Notes: generated by a model not told the origin, from the letters alone. Positions 53,114 through 62,469 are shown, counted from the stretch's first letter. The stretch is 64,000 bases of DNA from Domibacillus aminovorans (GCF_001643235.1 NZ_LQWY01000023.1:1-64000), one strand, 5' to 3'. A program made the numbers and translations.

Positions 53114-54547
53114 ATGGAATGGAGACCGGATCGGACTGCGAAAAAAGCAGTGTATAAGCAAATTGCCGATTATATTGAACAAGGCATTTCCACCGGTCTG
53201 TTTTCACCGGAAAGTGTACTGCCATCAGAACGTCTTCTGGCGAAAGAGATCGATGTGAACCGGAGTACAGTCGTCGCGGCGTATGATGAACTGCAGTCGC
53301 TCGGCATTGTCGAGCGGAAAAAAGGGAGCGGTACCCGCATCAGCACCAATATATGGGGGATATCACATAAGCGTATTCCAAACTGGGGCCGGTACATGGA
53401 AGACGGCTCTTTTTTGCCGAATTTGCCGCTTGTCCAACGCATTCGTACCGAAAATCAGAATCGGCATCTGATTAACTTGTCAAGTGGTGAATTATCGCCT
53501 AGTCTATTGCCGAGTGAACAATTTAAAACGATGATGGCGGAAATCCCGTTTCTCGGTCACCTAGGCTACGACCATCAACAAGGAAATGTGTCACTGCGGG
53601 AAACGATTGCGGAGCATGTGAAAAAATATAAAAACATTCACACGTCACCGTCGTCGATCTTAATTACATCCGGAGCACAGCAGGCACTTCATCTCATTAT
53701 TCAATGCTTGCTTAAATCAGGTGATACGATTGCAATTGAAGATCCGTCTTATTGCTATTCATTGCCGGTTTTTCAATCTGCCGGATTAAATACGTTATTG
53801 TTGCCTATGGACCGGCATGGCATTAACCCGGACGATGTTATCGCACTCCACAAAAAGCATCGCATCCGCATGCTCTTTTTAAATCCGGACTATCAAAATC
53901 CGACGGGTGCGAAAATGAGTATGACACGCCGAAAAAAAATTCTCGAAATCTCAACCGAACTTGGTATTCCGATCATTGAAGATGATCCGTATTCATTAAC
54001 ATCTTTTAATGGCAAAGTGAGTAATACGCTGAAGGCGATGGATGAAAACGGAAATGTGCTTTACATTAGTTCTTTATCAAAAATTGTTGCCTCGGGACTG
54101 CGAATTGGCTGGGTAATCGGGCCGAAAAACGTCATCGAGCGTCTTGCTGATGCAAAACAACAGGTTGATTTTGGCCACAGTATTTTTCCGCAATGGGCTG
54201 CGAATGAATTTTTGAAATCATCGTCATTTGATGAGCATGTTGATATGATTCGCAAAGAATTAAAGGAACGACGAGATGAAATTGTCAAAAGTTTTGATCG
54301 CTATTTAAAAGAAGAGGTGGATTATTTTATTCCAGAAGGCGGCATTCACATCTGGTGTCGGCCGAAAAAATCAGTCAACGAAAATCAGCTTCTGGAAGAA
54401 TCAATGAAACGTGGCGTTTCATTCGTGCCAGGCAGTGTCTTTGGTTCACAAAAAGGCTATATTCGTTTTACATTTGGAAGGGAAGAAACGAGTGTTATAA
54501 ATGAAGGAATAGCGAGATTTGCAGAAGCACTTTGCTGTTGTCAATAA
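53114..54547 (+). CDS. MocR family regulator (GntR DNA-binding plus aminotransferase)
   Basis: 477 residues. GntR winged helix at the N-terminus (SVLPSERLLAKEIDVNRSTV), linker, and a class-I aminotransferase-like domain (about 115-475) with the PLP lysine in ISSLSKIVASGLRIGW and NPDYQNPTG. Family members sense PLP or an amine and control nearby metabolic genes. The start ATG 53114 follows AAGAAGGTG. Its target is unclear: the genes before it are tiny membrane ORFs. Confidence 0.88.
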   Translation: MEWRPDRTAKKAVYKQIADYIEQGISTGLFSPESVLPSERLLAKEIDVNRSTVVAAYDELQSLGIVERKKGSGTRISTNIWGISHKRIPNWGRYMEDGSFLPNLPLVQRIRTENQNRHLINLSSGELSPSLLPSEQFKTMMAEIPFLGHLGYDHQQGNVSLRETIAEHVKKYKNIHTSPSSILITSGAQQALHLIIQCLLKSGDTIAIEDPSYCYSLPVFQSAGLNTLLLPMDRHGINPDDVIALHKKHRIRMLFLNPDYQNPTGAKMSMTRRKKILEISTELGIPIIEDDPYSLTSFNGKVSNTLKAMDENGNVLYISSLSKIVASGLRIGWVIGPKNVIERLADAKQQVDFGHSIFPQWAANEFLKSSSFDEHVDMIRKELKERRDEIVKSFDRYLKEEVDYFIPEGGIHIWCRPKKSVNENQLLEESMKRGVSFVPGSVFGSQKGYIRFTFGREETSVINEGIARFAEALCCCQ

Positions 54548-54598
54548 AATGATAAATCGCTGGCCACATAATATATGGCCGGCGATTTATCATTTTTC
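54547..54598 (+). terminator. Terminator after the MocR gene
   Basis: AAATGATAAATCGC pairs with GCGATTTATCATTT, extended by GGCC/GGCC, then TTCG. Confidence 0.85.
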
Positions 54599-54717
54599 GC
54601 AAGGAATGGCCTCTTTACTTAATTTTAATATATATAATTTTCTTCTTTTTATTTACAGAATCGAATGAATCAAGTAATATATTTTAAACAAACAGTCAAT
54701 AAAGGGTGATTTAAGTG

Positions 54718-55017
54718 ATGATACATTCATTGAATGAAATTAGTTATGTGAAAGACGTATTTGAAATATGTGGACAATGGGAAATTATGGTTGGGAAAAA
54801 GAAGATCAAGTTTCGTTTGAAAAAAGATGTTGATCAAAAATATGTGTTTGAAACGGATCATATTTATTACTTAAATCGTGAACAATTTGCCAAAGAACGC
54901 ATGAAATTCAATCGATTCGATACAGAAGAAGAGGCAAAGGAACAGATTATGCACTATTTTGAAAATGAACTTGCTTCAGCGACACAAGGGTTCTGGATTA
55001 AAAATCGATTGTACTAA
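54718..55017 (+). CDS. Hypothetical cytoplasmic protein
   Basis: 99 residues from ATG 54718 (GTG 54715 also possible), ribosome site AAGGGTG. Charged alpha/beta-looking protein without motifs I recognise; ends ATQGFWIKNRLY. Own terminator-like hairpin follows. A TATATAATTTTC-type AT tract upstream may hold the promoter. Confidence 0.6.
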   Translation: MIHSLNEISYVKDVFEICGQWEIMVGKKKIKFRLKKDVDQKYVFETDHIYYLNREQFAKERMKFNRFDTEEEAKEQIMHYFENELASATQGFWIKNRLY

Positions 55018-55026
55018 ATAAAAGCT

Positions 55027-55083
55027 AAGATAGGGCTGTCCCAAAAGTCAGTGAATAACTGACCCCGGGGACAGCCCTATCTT
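55027..55083. repeat. Nested hairpin, terminator or IS-end-derived element
   Basis: AAGATAGGGCTGTCCC (55027-55042) pairs perfectly with GGGACAGCCCTATCTT (55068-55083); inside it GTCAGT pairs with ACTGAC. T-run follows. The GGGCTGTCCCAAAAG edge resembles the ends of IS1182-type elements in Bacillaceae, so it may be a mini-element that now works as terminator. Confidence 0.7.
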
Positions 55084-55250
55084 TTTTTCATTAAAAGGTT
55101 GAATTCCATTAAAGAGTCCTGAATGTTTTCAATTGGACTGGGATATTGCCTTACAATTGGCTGGTTCCTTTTTTGAAATAAAAATTATGATAGAAAGAAG
55201 AAACAAATTATTTCAGTTTCTTAGCCTATTGAAATGGAACGGTAAATACG

Positions 55251-55282
55251 ATAAATATTGTGAAATATTTCACAATATTTAT
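55251..55282. promoter_or_regulatory. 32-bp palindrome with Rex/Fnr-type core
   Basis: Two 16-bp arms, ATAAATATTGTGAAAT and its mirror, meet without spacer. The core TTGTGAAATATTTCACAA (55258-55275) is the Rex consensus and also contains TGTGA-N6-TCACA for Fnr/Crp. A TATAAT box follows at 55285-55290. It should place the aminotransferase-speA operon under redox or oxygen control. Confidence 0.82.
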
Positions 55283-55333
55283 TTTATAATATAACATACA
55301 AAAACATTTGTCTCGATTTTAGGAGGAATGGAT

Positions 55334-56629
55334 ATGAATAAAATGGCTGAACAATTGAATACATCAATTCAGCAGGAAAATAGATTTGTGTATGAAATGT
55401 TATCAGATTTAGGAAAAAATCTGTATACTCCAAAAGGAATATTAAGTCAAAGTATGGAAGCTGATCAAAAAGCGTACCGGTTTAATGCAACGATCGGTAT
55501 TGCTACGGAAGATCATACACCGATGCATTTTCAGCACATACAAGATCAGTTTACCAAATATGAGCCTAAAGATATTTATCCCTATGCGCCACCTGCCGGA
55601 AAAAAACAATTAAGAGAAGAGTGGAAAAAAAAGCTACTAAAAGACAATCCATCTATGCGAGGTAAAGCGTTTGGATTGCCAATTGTCACAAATGCGCTCA
55701 CACATGGATTGAGCATCGCTGCTGATTTATTCATCGATCCGGGTGATACTGTGGTTCTTCCAGATAAGTACTGGGGGAATTATCAAACTATCTTTTATGT
55801 TCGGCGAAATGCCCATATCGTCACGTATCCGTTTTTTAATAAAAGCAGACAACTTAACATAGAAGCTTTTAGAAGCTGTTTATTGAATCAAAAAGAGACA
55901 GGCAAGGCCATTGTTATATTGAATTTTCCAAATAACCCGACAGGCTATACACCAACAGTTAAAGAAATGAAGGCTCTTATTGCCGCTTTACATGAAGCAG
56001 CTCAAGAGGGAATTAATATTGTAGCTATTCTGGATGACGCTTATTTTGGCTTATTTTATGAAGACTGTGAGAAAGAATCAATCTTCGGAAAAATGGCGGG
56101 ACTGCATCCGAAGATTCTCACGATTAAAGTAGATGGAGCAACGAAAGAAAATTATGTTTGGGGACTGAGAGTCGGCTTTATTACATATGCGGCCGAAAGT
56201 GAGATTATTCAAAATGCACTGGAACAAAAAACTAAAGGAATTATACGCGGAACGATTTCAAGCAGTTCTCACTTATCTCAAACGGTCATTTTGAAGTCAT
56301 TACAATCAACTGAATTTGAAAAAGAAAAGCAGCAAAAATTTCAGTTGATGAAGAATAGAGCAGATAAAGTAAAAGAAGTACTGAATAAGAAGAAATACGA
56401 ACCTTATTGGATCTATTACCCGTTCAATTCAGGGTATTTTATGTGTTTGCAGCTGAAACATGTAAATGCAGAAAATCTTAGAGTACATTTGCTGGAGGAG
56501 TATGGGGTCGGAATTATTGCAATTAATGACACGGATGTGAGGATCGCCTTCTCCTGTGTGGAAAAAAACGATATTGAAGAGCTGTTTGACTGTATATATA
56601 AAGGGGTGCGAGATCTGAAAGATGAATAA
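55334..56629 (+). CDS. Class I/II PLP-dependent aminotransferase
   Basis: 431 residues. Fold-type I: YPYAPPAGKKQLREEW, NFPNNPTGYTPTVKEMKALI, VAILDDAYFGLF and the PLP lysine in KVDGATKENYVWGLRVGF. Substrate unknown; the relatives I recall are aspartate/aromatic-like enzymes common in anaerobes. ATG 55334 is 7 nt after AGGAGG. Its end overlaps the start of speA by 8 bp, so the pair is co-translated: the amino acid or amine handled here may feed or use the decarboxylase product. Confidence 0.85.
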   Translation: MNKMAEQLNTSIQQENRFVYEMLSDLGKNLYTPKGILSQSMEADQKAYRFNATIGIATEDHTPMHFQHIQDQFTKYEPKDIYPYAPPAGKKQLREEWKKKLLKDNPSMRGKAFGLPIVTNALTHGLSIAADLFIDPGDTVVLPDKYWGNYQTIFYVRRNAHIVTYPFFNKSRQLNIEAFRSCLLNQKETGKAIVILNFPNNPTGYTPTVKEMKALIAALHEAAQEGINIVAILDDAYFGLFYEDCEKESIFGKMAGLHPKILTIKVDGATKENYVWGLRVGFITYAAESEIIQNALEQKTKGIIRGTISSSSHLSQTVILKSLQSTEFEKEKQQKFQLMKNRADKVKEVLNKKKYEPYWIYYPFNSGYFMCLQLKHVNAENLRVHLLEEYGVGIIAINDTDVRIAFSCVEKNDIEELFDCIYKGVRDLKDE

Positions 56630-58154
56630 AACGTACGATTTTGACCGGCCTAGTGTAGAAACCGGAGAGCGAAGAGAGAGTTGCTCTCAACTTGAAACGC
56701 CATTATTTACCGCTCTTGTAGAGCACGCGAACAAAAACCCGATCCAATTTCACATCCCAGGTCATAAGAAGGGATGTGGGATGGATCCTGACTTTAGAAA
56801 ATTCATCGGTAAAAATGCACTTTCGATTGATTTGATCAATATCGCTCCCCTGGATGATTTGCATCACCCAAAAGGAATTATTAAACAAGCTCAAGAATTA
56901 GCAGCAATAGCATTTGGCGCGGATCACACATTCTTTTCCGTCCAGGGTACAAGCGGCGTCATTATGACAATGGTGATGTCAGTTTGCGGGCCTGGTGATA
57001 AAATTTTGGTGCCGCGTAATGTGCATAAATCAATCATGAGTGGCATTGTATTCTCGGGTGCCGCACCTATTTTCATTCATCCGGAGGTAGATCTCAATCT
57101 TGGGATTTCACATGGAATTACGCCGGAATCTGTAAAAAGAGCACTGGAACAGCATCCTGATGCCAAAGCCGTCCTTGTTATTAATCCTACGTATTTCGGC
57201 ATTGTCGGAGACTTAAAAAGGATTGTAGACATTACTCATTCCTATGGTATACCGGTACTTGTAGACGAAGCACACGGTGTTCATATTCATTTTCATCATG
57301 AGCTGCCTCTTTCTGCTATGCAAGCCGGCGCTGACATGGCTGCTACAAGCGTGCACAAACTAGGGGGCTCCATGACGCAAAGTTCGATTTTGAATATACA
57401 AGGAAGTCTTGTTTCAAAAGAGCGTGTGCAAATGATTTTAAGTATGCTCACAACTACATCAACTTCTTATATCTTGCTTGCTTCTTTGGATACAGCTAGA
57501 AAACTTTTAGCGACCGAAGGAAGAGCTTTATTAGAAAATACAATTCGTCTAGCAGAACAAACGCGATCTCAAATTAATGAAATTGACGATCTTTATTGTG
57601 TTGGTCATGAAATTCTAGGAACAGACGCTACATTTGCTATGGATCCCACAAAACTTGTTATTTCAGTGAAGAATCTAGGCATTACCGGATATGAAGTAGA
57701 AAAATGGCTCCGCGATGAATTTAACATAGAGGTTGAAATGTCTGACTTGTATAACATTCTTTGTATTATCACGCCAGGTGATACAGAAGAAGGCTTACAA
57801 AAAATTGTTTATGCATTAAAAGAACTTTCGATTGAGTTCAAACATCAGGCGAACTTTAATGTAGAAGCTTCTGTGTTTTTGCCTGAAATTCCAGCACTTG
57901 CATTAACACCGCGTGATGCCTTTTATGCTCAAACTGAAGCAATCCCATTTGAAGAGTCAGCAGGAAGAATTATTGCTGAATTCATCATGGTATACCCGCC
58001 AGGTATTCCGATTTTTATTCCGGGTGAAATTATTACAGAGGAAAATCTATTATATACGAAAAAAAATATAGAAGCAGGCCTACCTGTACAGGGTGGGGAA
58101 GATTATGCAATGAAATCATTACGCGTCATAAAAGAGCATCATGCCATTAAATAA
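56622..58154 (+). CDS. speA: Arginine decarboxylase, SpeA/Orn-Lys-Arg family
   Basis: 510 residues (B. subtilis SpeA 490). FHIPGHKKGCGMDPDFRKFI, FFSVQGTSGVIMTMVMSVCG, the PLP lysine in TSVHKLGGSMTQSS and YPPGIPIFIPGE follow SpeA closely. Makes agmatine from arginine for polyamines. It has a 20-residue N-terminal extension before the conserved start. No agmatinase (speB) or speE is adjacent; instead it is coupled to an aminotransferase behind a Rex/Fnr-type site. Confidence 0.9.
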   Translation: MNKTYDFDRPSVETGERRESCSQLETPLFTALVEHANKNPIQFHIPGHKKGCGMDPDFRKFIGKNALSIDLINIAPLDDLHHPKGIIKQAQELAAIAFGADHTFFSVQGTSGVIMTMVMSVCGPGDKILVPRNVHKSIMSGIVFSGAAPIFIHPEVDLNLGISHGITPESVKRALEQHPDAKAVLVINPTYFGIVGDLKRIVDITHSYGIPVLVDEAHGVHIHFHHELPLSAMQAGADMAATSVHKLGGSMTQSSILNIQGSLVSKERVQMILSMLTTTSTSYILLASLDTARKLLATEGRALLENTIRLAEQTRSQINEIDDLYCVGHEILGTDATFAMDPTKLVISVKNLGITGYEVEKWLRDEFNIEVEMSDLYNILCIITPGDTEEGLQKIVYALKELSIEFKHQANFNVEASVFLPEIPALALTPRDAFYAQTEAIPFEESAGRIIAEFIMVYPPGIPIFIPGEIITEENLLYTKKNIEAGLPVQGGEDYAMKSLRVIKEHHAIK

Positions 58155-58326
58155 AAGTATCTGCAGGTGATCAGAAACGATCTTCCACTTAAATAGTAAC
58201 TGAAAGCGGTAGACTGAATATATAGTAAACTGGCTGCTCCTTTTATACTTTTCTGCTCTACTATTAAAAGAAACCGCTAATCCTATGCGATCTCCGGTTT
58301 TTTATAAAGAAAGGATGTTAGAGAAA
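58155..58326 (+). promoter_or_regulatory. Leader with possible transcription attenuator
   Basis: AAACCG (58271-58276) can pair with CGGTTT (58295-58300), followed by TTT, as a terminator. AGCGGT (58205-58210) can pair with ACCGCT (58273-58278), which would break that stem. This is a two-state arrangement ahead of the hisC-nitrilase genes; the stems are short. Confidence 0.35.
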
Positions 58327-59433
58327 ATGATTCAATCACGTAAAGTACTGGAAAAGATTCAACCATATTCACCGGGGAAACCAATATGGGAAGTACAAGA
58401 AGAACTTGGACTTGACCGTGTTATTAAAATGGCATCGAATGAGAATCCGCTCGGTCCTTCGAGTAAAGCAGTTGAAGCGATTATGCAGCAGCTTGTAACG
58501 TTGAATCGCTACCCGGATGCGGACGCCGTGCATTTAAAACAGTCCATTGCGGACAAGCTGAATGTCGCTGCGTCCCAGTTAATCATTACAAACGGAGCGG
58601 ACGAACTGATCACGCTCTTATCGGAAACATTTCTTGAAAATGGCGATGAAATTATCGTGCCGTCTCCATCTTTTAGTGAATACGATTTTGGTGCTCATTT
58701 AATGGGGGCAAACGTAGTTCTTGCAAAACTAGAACTAGATTTTGAATATGATATTAACGTAATTTTAGATGCGGTAACGGACCGGACGAAAATCGTTTAT
58801 CTTTGTTCACCGAATAATCCAACCGGTACCTATTTACCGAAGAATCAGTTCGAACAGCTTTTAAATAAATTGCCTGATCATATACTCGTTGTGTTTGACG
58901 GGGCATACTCGCATTATGCCGCGGCCGATGATTACACAGATGGAATCGAATACATCGCATCTGGTTATCCGGTTATTGCTTTACAGACGTTTTCGAAAAT
59001 TTACGGGCTTGCCGGTGTAAGAGTCGGTTTTGGTGTAGCCCGAGCAGATATTATTCAGCGAATTTTAAAAGTGAAAGAACCGTTTAACGTTAATGCTCTT
59101 GCACAGGCAGCGGCAACGGCCGCAATCAATGATGATGAGCATGTACGAAACTCCCAAATAGTGAACGAAAAAGGGCGCATACAATTGTATGAAGCATTGG
59201 AGAAAATGAACGTCGGTTATAGTAAAAGTATGAGCAATTTCGTGCTCGTTCAAATAGGTCCCGCTGCGAAAGAGTTTTATGAGAAGCTGCTCGCAAAAGG
59301 GATCATTGTCCGGTATGGGGCAATCTGGGGACTGCCTGATTATATTCGCGTGTCAGTCGGTACACTCGAAGAAAATGCCGAATTTATAAAAGAAATGGCT
59401 GCCATTTTGAATGAAGAGAGAACGGTAGTATGA
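58327..59433 (+). CDS. HisC-like aminotransferase
   Basis: 368 residues. Histidinol-phosphate aminotransferase family: IKMASNENPLGPSSKAVEAI, CSPNNPTGTYLPKNQFEQ, the PLP lysine in QTFSKIYGLAGVRVGFG, and IRVSVGTLEENAEFI at the end. As no other his gene is here and its partner is a nitrilase, it may act on aromatic or other amino acids rather than on histidinol phosphate. ATG 58327 was preferred on homology; AAAGGA lies at 58310-58314. Overlaps the nitrilase gene by 4 bp. Confidence 0.87.
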   Translation: MIQSRKVLEKIQPYSPGKPIWEVQEELGLDRVIKMASNENPLGPSSKAVEAIMQQLVTLNRYPDADAVHLKQSIADKLNVAASQLIITNGADELITLLSETFLENGDEIIVPSPSFSEYDFGAHLMGANVVLAKLELDFEYDINVILDAVTDRTKIVYLCSPNNPTGTYLPKNQFEQLLNKLPDHILVVFDGAYSHYAAADDYTDGIEYIASGYPVIALQTFSKIYGLAGVRVGFGVARADIIQRILKVKEPFNVNALAQAAATAAINDDEHVRNSQIVNEKGRIQLYEALEKMNVGYSKSMSNFVLVQIGPAAKEFYEKLLAKGIIVRYGAIWGLPDYIRVSVGTLEENAEFIKEMAAILNEERTVV

Positions 59434-60371
59434 AGGTAAAAGTAGCTGTTGTACAGGCGGCATCTGTCATTATGGACGGGGAAGCGTCAACGCAAAAAGC
59501 GATTGATTTAACGATAGAAGCTGCTGAAAAAGGCGCGAAAATTGTCGTATTCCCTGAAGCATTTATTCCCGCTTATCCACGCGGTCTTTCATTCGGTACG
59601 AAAATAGGCAGCCGTTCCGTTGAAGGTAGGCAAGATTGGCTTCGCTATTTAGAAAATTCGATTCCGGTCCCTGGTAAAGCGACTGATCGACTTGGTGAAG
59701 CAGCGCAAAAAGCGGGCGTTTACTTAATGATTGGTGTCATTGAACGGGACCAGGAAACGAGTGGAGGGACACTGTACTGCACGGTTTTATTTTTCGGACC
59801 GGACGGAACATTGCTTGGAAAACATCGGAAGCTGAAGCCAACTGCTGCGGAGCGAATCGTCTGGGGAGAAGGCGATGGAAGCACTTTGCCTGTTTTCGAT
59901 ACACCGTATGGAAAAATGGGTGCGCTCATTTGCTGGGAACATTATATGCCGCTTGCACGGGCAGCGATGTATGCAAAAGGTGTGCAAATTTATATTGCAC
60001 CGACAGCGGATTCGAGAGATCTATGGCAGTCAACGATTCGTCACATTGCTGCGGAAGGACGCTGTTTTGTTCTATCATGCAATCAATATGTGACGAAAGA
60101 TATGTATCCGACTGATCTCGTCTGCTACGATGAACTCGCTTCGTCTCCCGATGAAATGTGTACAGGTGGAAGCGCGATTGTGGGCCCTCTTGGTGATTAT
60201 ATAGCAGAACCTGTTTATGGACGTGAAGATATTATCATAGCAGATATAAATTTGCAGGACATTGCACTTAGCCAGTTTGACTTTGATGTCACGGGCCACT
60301 ACTCAAGACCGGATGTGTTTCAACTGACGGTAAATGAAGAGAAGCAAGAAAATGTGAAATGGAATAAATAA
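59430..60371 (+). CDS. Nitrilase
   Basis: 313 residues, branch-1 nitrilase of the carbon-nitrogen hydrolase superfamily. Catalytic triad visible: Glu43 (VFPEAFIPAYPRG), Lys134 (KHRKLKPT) and Cys168 (ICWEHYMPLARAAMY). GKHRKLKPTAAERIVWGEGD is the nitrilase hallmark that separates it from amidases. It turns R-CN into R-COOH plus ammonia. ATGA overlap with the HisC-like gene implies a joint role, for example nitriles made from amino acids (such as aromatic acetonitriles). Confidence 0.9.
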   Translation: MKVKVAVVQAASVIMDGEASTQKAIDLTIEAAEKGAKIVVFPEAFIPAYPRGLSFGTKIGSRSVEGRQDWLRYLENSIPVPGKATDRLGEAAQKAGVYLMIGVIERDQETSGGTLYCTVLFFGPDGTLLGKHRKLKPTAAERIVWGEGDGSTLPVFDTPYGKMGALICWEHYMPLARAAMYAKGVQIYIAPTADSRDLWQSTIRHIAAEGRCFVLSCNQYVTKDMYPTDLVCYDELASSPDEMCTGGSAIVGPLGDYIAEPVYGREDIIIADINLQDIALSQFDFDVTGHYSRPDVFQLTVNEEKQENVKWNK

Positions 60372-60393
60372 CTTCTGCACGTAATAGAATAAG

Positions 60394-60431
60394 AAGACCG
60401 CGACAATCAAAATAAGTCGTGGTCTTTTTTG
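60394..60431 (+). terminator. Terminator after the nitrilase
   Basis: AAGACCGCGAC (60394-60404) pairs with GTCGTGGTCTT (60416-60426, G-U), then TTTT. Confidence 0.85.
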
Positions 60432-60485
60432 CATGGAGGCTAATCCGTCATATCAATCAATTTTAATGTTTGCATGGCTTTTTTT

Positions 60486-60515
60486 TTGTAATTAATAAGA
60501 TGGATGTAGTATGAT
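60486..60515 (+). promoter_or_regulatory. Possible promoter of the terD genes
   Basis: TTGTAA and TATGAT spaced 18 bp, about 80 bp before the first terD. Stress-sigma sites known for B. subtilis yceC were looked for and not clearly found. Confidence 0.4.
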
Positions 60516-60594
60516 AAGACTTGTAGAAGATGGAAAGAGTCATCCAAATAACGATGGAGATTTTCCGTTTACTAACTGTTAAGGAGTGATTGAT

Positions 60595-61197
60595 TTGGCT
60601 ATTGTCCTTCAGAAAGGGCAAAGAATTGATTTGACAAAAGGCAATCCAGGACTGGAAAAAATCATGGTTGGTCTTGGTTGGGATCCCGTACAGAAAAAAG
60701 CGGGCGGATTACGAGGTATGTTTAGCGGCGGCGGTGGTTCAAGTTTTGATATTGACGCTTCGGTTATTATGCTTCAAAATGACAAATTTGCAGGTAAAGA
60801 AAATCTCATTTACTTCGGTAATTTAAAAAGCAGCTGTGGAAGTATTGTACATACAGGTGATAACTTAACAGGCGATGGTGACGGGGATGATGAACAAATC
60901 TTAATCGAGTTGAAAAAGATCCCGGCTTCTGTTAATAAACTTGTATTCGTTGTAAATATTTATGATTGCAAAGCACGTAAACAGGATTTTGGCATGGTTA
61001 AAAATGCTTTTATTCGTGTCGTGAACTCTACTAGTAAAGAAGAGTTGCTTAAATTCAGTTTATCAGAAGATTATTCAGGTTCAACAAGCTTGCTTGTTGC
61101 TGAAATTTATCGAAATGGTGCGGATTGGAAATTTGCGGCAGTTGGTACTGGAACACAAGACGCAGGATTGAGTGAAATCGTTCAAAAATTTGCTTAA
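60595..61197 (+). CDS. TerD domain protein 1
   Basis: 200 residues. TerD beta-sandwich with the calcium-binding signature GDNLTGDGDGDDEQ. It differs from its two paralogues by a Gly-rich insert (GGLRGMFSGGGGSSFDIDAS) in the loop after GLGWD, like B. subtilis YceC. Role: tellurite and general envelope or phage stress response. TTG 60595 is 8 nt after AAGGAG; GTG 60586 overlaps that site. First gene of the terD run. Confidence 0.87.
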   Translation: MAIVLQKGQRIDLTKGNPGLEKIMVGLGWDPVQKKAGGLRGMFSGGGGSSFDIDASVIMLQNDKFAGKENLIYFGNLKSSCGSIVHTGDNLTGDGDGDDEQILIELKKIPASVNKLVFVVNIYDCKARKQDFGMVKNAFIRVVNSTSKEELLKFSLSEDYSGSTSLLVAEIYRNGADWKFAAVGTGTQDAGLSEIVQKFA

Positions 61198-61232
61198 ATC
61201 AAAATAAATAATCAGAAAGAAGGGTTTTTTAC

Positions 61233-61811
61233 ATGGCAATTTCATTGAGCAAAGGTCAAAAAGTCGATTTAACGAAAAGTAATCCTGGTTTATCAAAAAT
61301 TACAGTCGGTCTTGGCTGGGATACGAATAAGTATGATGGCGGTAAATCGTTTGACCTTGATTCATCTATATTTCTTTTAAATGCAGCCGGTAAATGTGAA
61401 AGTGAAAAAGACTTTGTTTTCTTTAATAATCTTGAGGGCGGCAATGGTTCTGTTGTTCACAAAGGTGATAACTTGACAGGCGAAGGCGATGGAGACGACG
61501 AGCAAGTGAAAATCAATCTTTCTGACGTGCCGCAATCGATTGAAAAAATTGCGTTCACGATCACGATTCATGAAGCGGAAGAGCGGAGCCAGAACTTTGG
61601 ACAAGTATCGAATAGCTTTGTGCGTATCGTAAGTGATGACAGCAAGGAAGAACTGATCCGTTATGACCTTGGAGAAGATTTCTCGATTGAAACAGCAGTC
61701 GTTGTAGGCGAGTTGTACAGACATAATGGCGAGTGGAAATTCAGTGCAATTGGAAGCGGATACCAAGGCGGATTAGCATCACTCGTCAACGATTACGGCT
61801 TGCAAGCTTAA
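61233..61811 (+). CDS. terD: TerD domain protein 2
   Basis: 192 residues, standard TerD length. [20 protein letters not shown] start, [20 protein letters not shown], calcium loop [14 protein letters not shown], and [20 protein letters not shown] near the end. 35 bp after copy 1, with GAAAGAAGGG as ribosome site. Resembles B. subtilis YceD. Confidence 0.93.
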   Translation: MAISLSKGQKVDLTKSNPGLSKITVGLGWDTNKYDGGKSFDLDSSIFLLNAAGKCESEKDFVFFNNLEGGNGSVVHKGDNLTGEGDGDDEQVKINLSDVPQSIEKIAFTITIHEAEERSQNFGQVSNSFVRIVSDDSKEELIRYDLGEDFSIETAVVVGELYRHNGEWKFSAIGSGYQGGLASLVNDYGLQA

Positions 61812-61845
61812 TCACGCATACCACACACTTGGGAGTGATTTCACT

Positions 61846-62424
61846 GTGTCGATTAAATTGTCAAAAGGGCAAAAAATTGATTTAACGAAAACGAACCCTG
61901 GTCTCGTTAAAGGGGTCATCGGTCTCGGCTGGGATACGAATAAATATTCAGGAGGTCAGGCATTTGACCTTGATGCGTCGGCATTTCTCGTTGACGCAAA
62001 CAACCGCTGTCAGAATGACCATGATTTTATTTTTTATAACAACCTTCAACATCCGAGTGGAGCTGTTGTGCATACAGGGGATAACCGGACAGGAGAAGGT
62101 GACGGGGATGATGAGCAGCTCGTTGTCGACTTTTCTACAATACCTTCTTATGTACAGCGAATTGGTATTGCAGTTACCATTCATGATGCGGAATTACGCA
62201 GTCAAAATTTTGGGCAAGTGTCGAATGCGTTCGTCCGACTTGCGGATGAAGCAACAGGACAGGAATTACTTCGCTTCGATTTAGGAGAAGATTTTTCAAT
62301 TGAAACAGCTGTTGTGTTTTGTGAATTGTACAAGCACGGGAACGACTGGAAATTCAGTGCAGTAGGCAGTGGTTTTTCCGGCGGACTCATGTCGCTTTGC
62401 CAAAATTATGGTTTGGAAGTGTAA
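61846..62424 (+). CDS. terD: TerD domain protein 3
   Basis: 192 residues, sister of copy 2 with [34 protein letters not shown] and [23 protein letters not shown] start after GGGAGTG. Completes a co-directional set of three like yceCDE in B. subtilis; the terC-type membrane gene expected after it is not here, a terminator is. Confidence 0.92.
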   Translation: MSIKLSKGQKIDLTKTNPGLVKGVIGLGWDTNKYSGGQAFDLDASAFLVDANNRCQNDHDFIFYNNLQHPSGAVVHTGDNRTGEGDGDDEQLVVDFSTIPSYVQRIGIAVTIHDAELRSQNFGQVSNAFVRLADEATGQELLRFDLGEDFSIETAVVFCELYKHGNDWKFSAVGSGFSGGLMSLCQNYGLEV

Positions 62425-62433
62425 TTCAACATA

Positions 62434-62469
62434 CCAATAAAAGGTTTTAATCCTTTTATTGGTTTTTTT
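62434..62469 (+). terminator. Terminator after terD copy 3
   Basis: CCAATAAAAGG (62434-62444) pairs with CCTTTTATTGG (62452-62462), then seven T. Confidence 0.92.
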
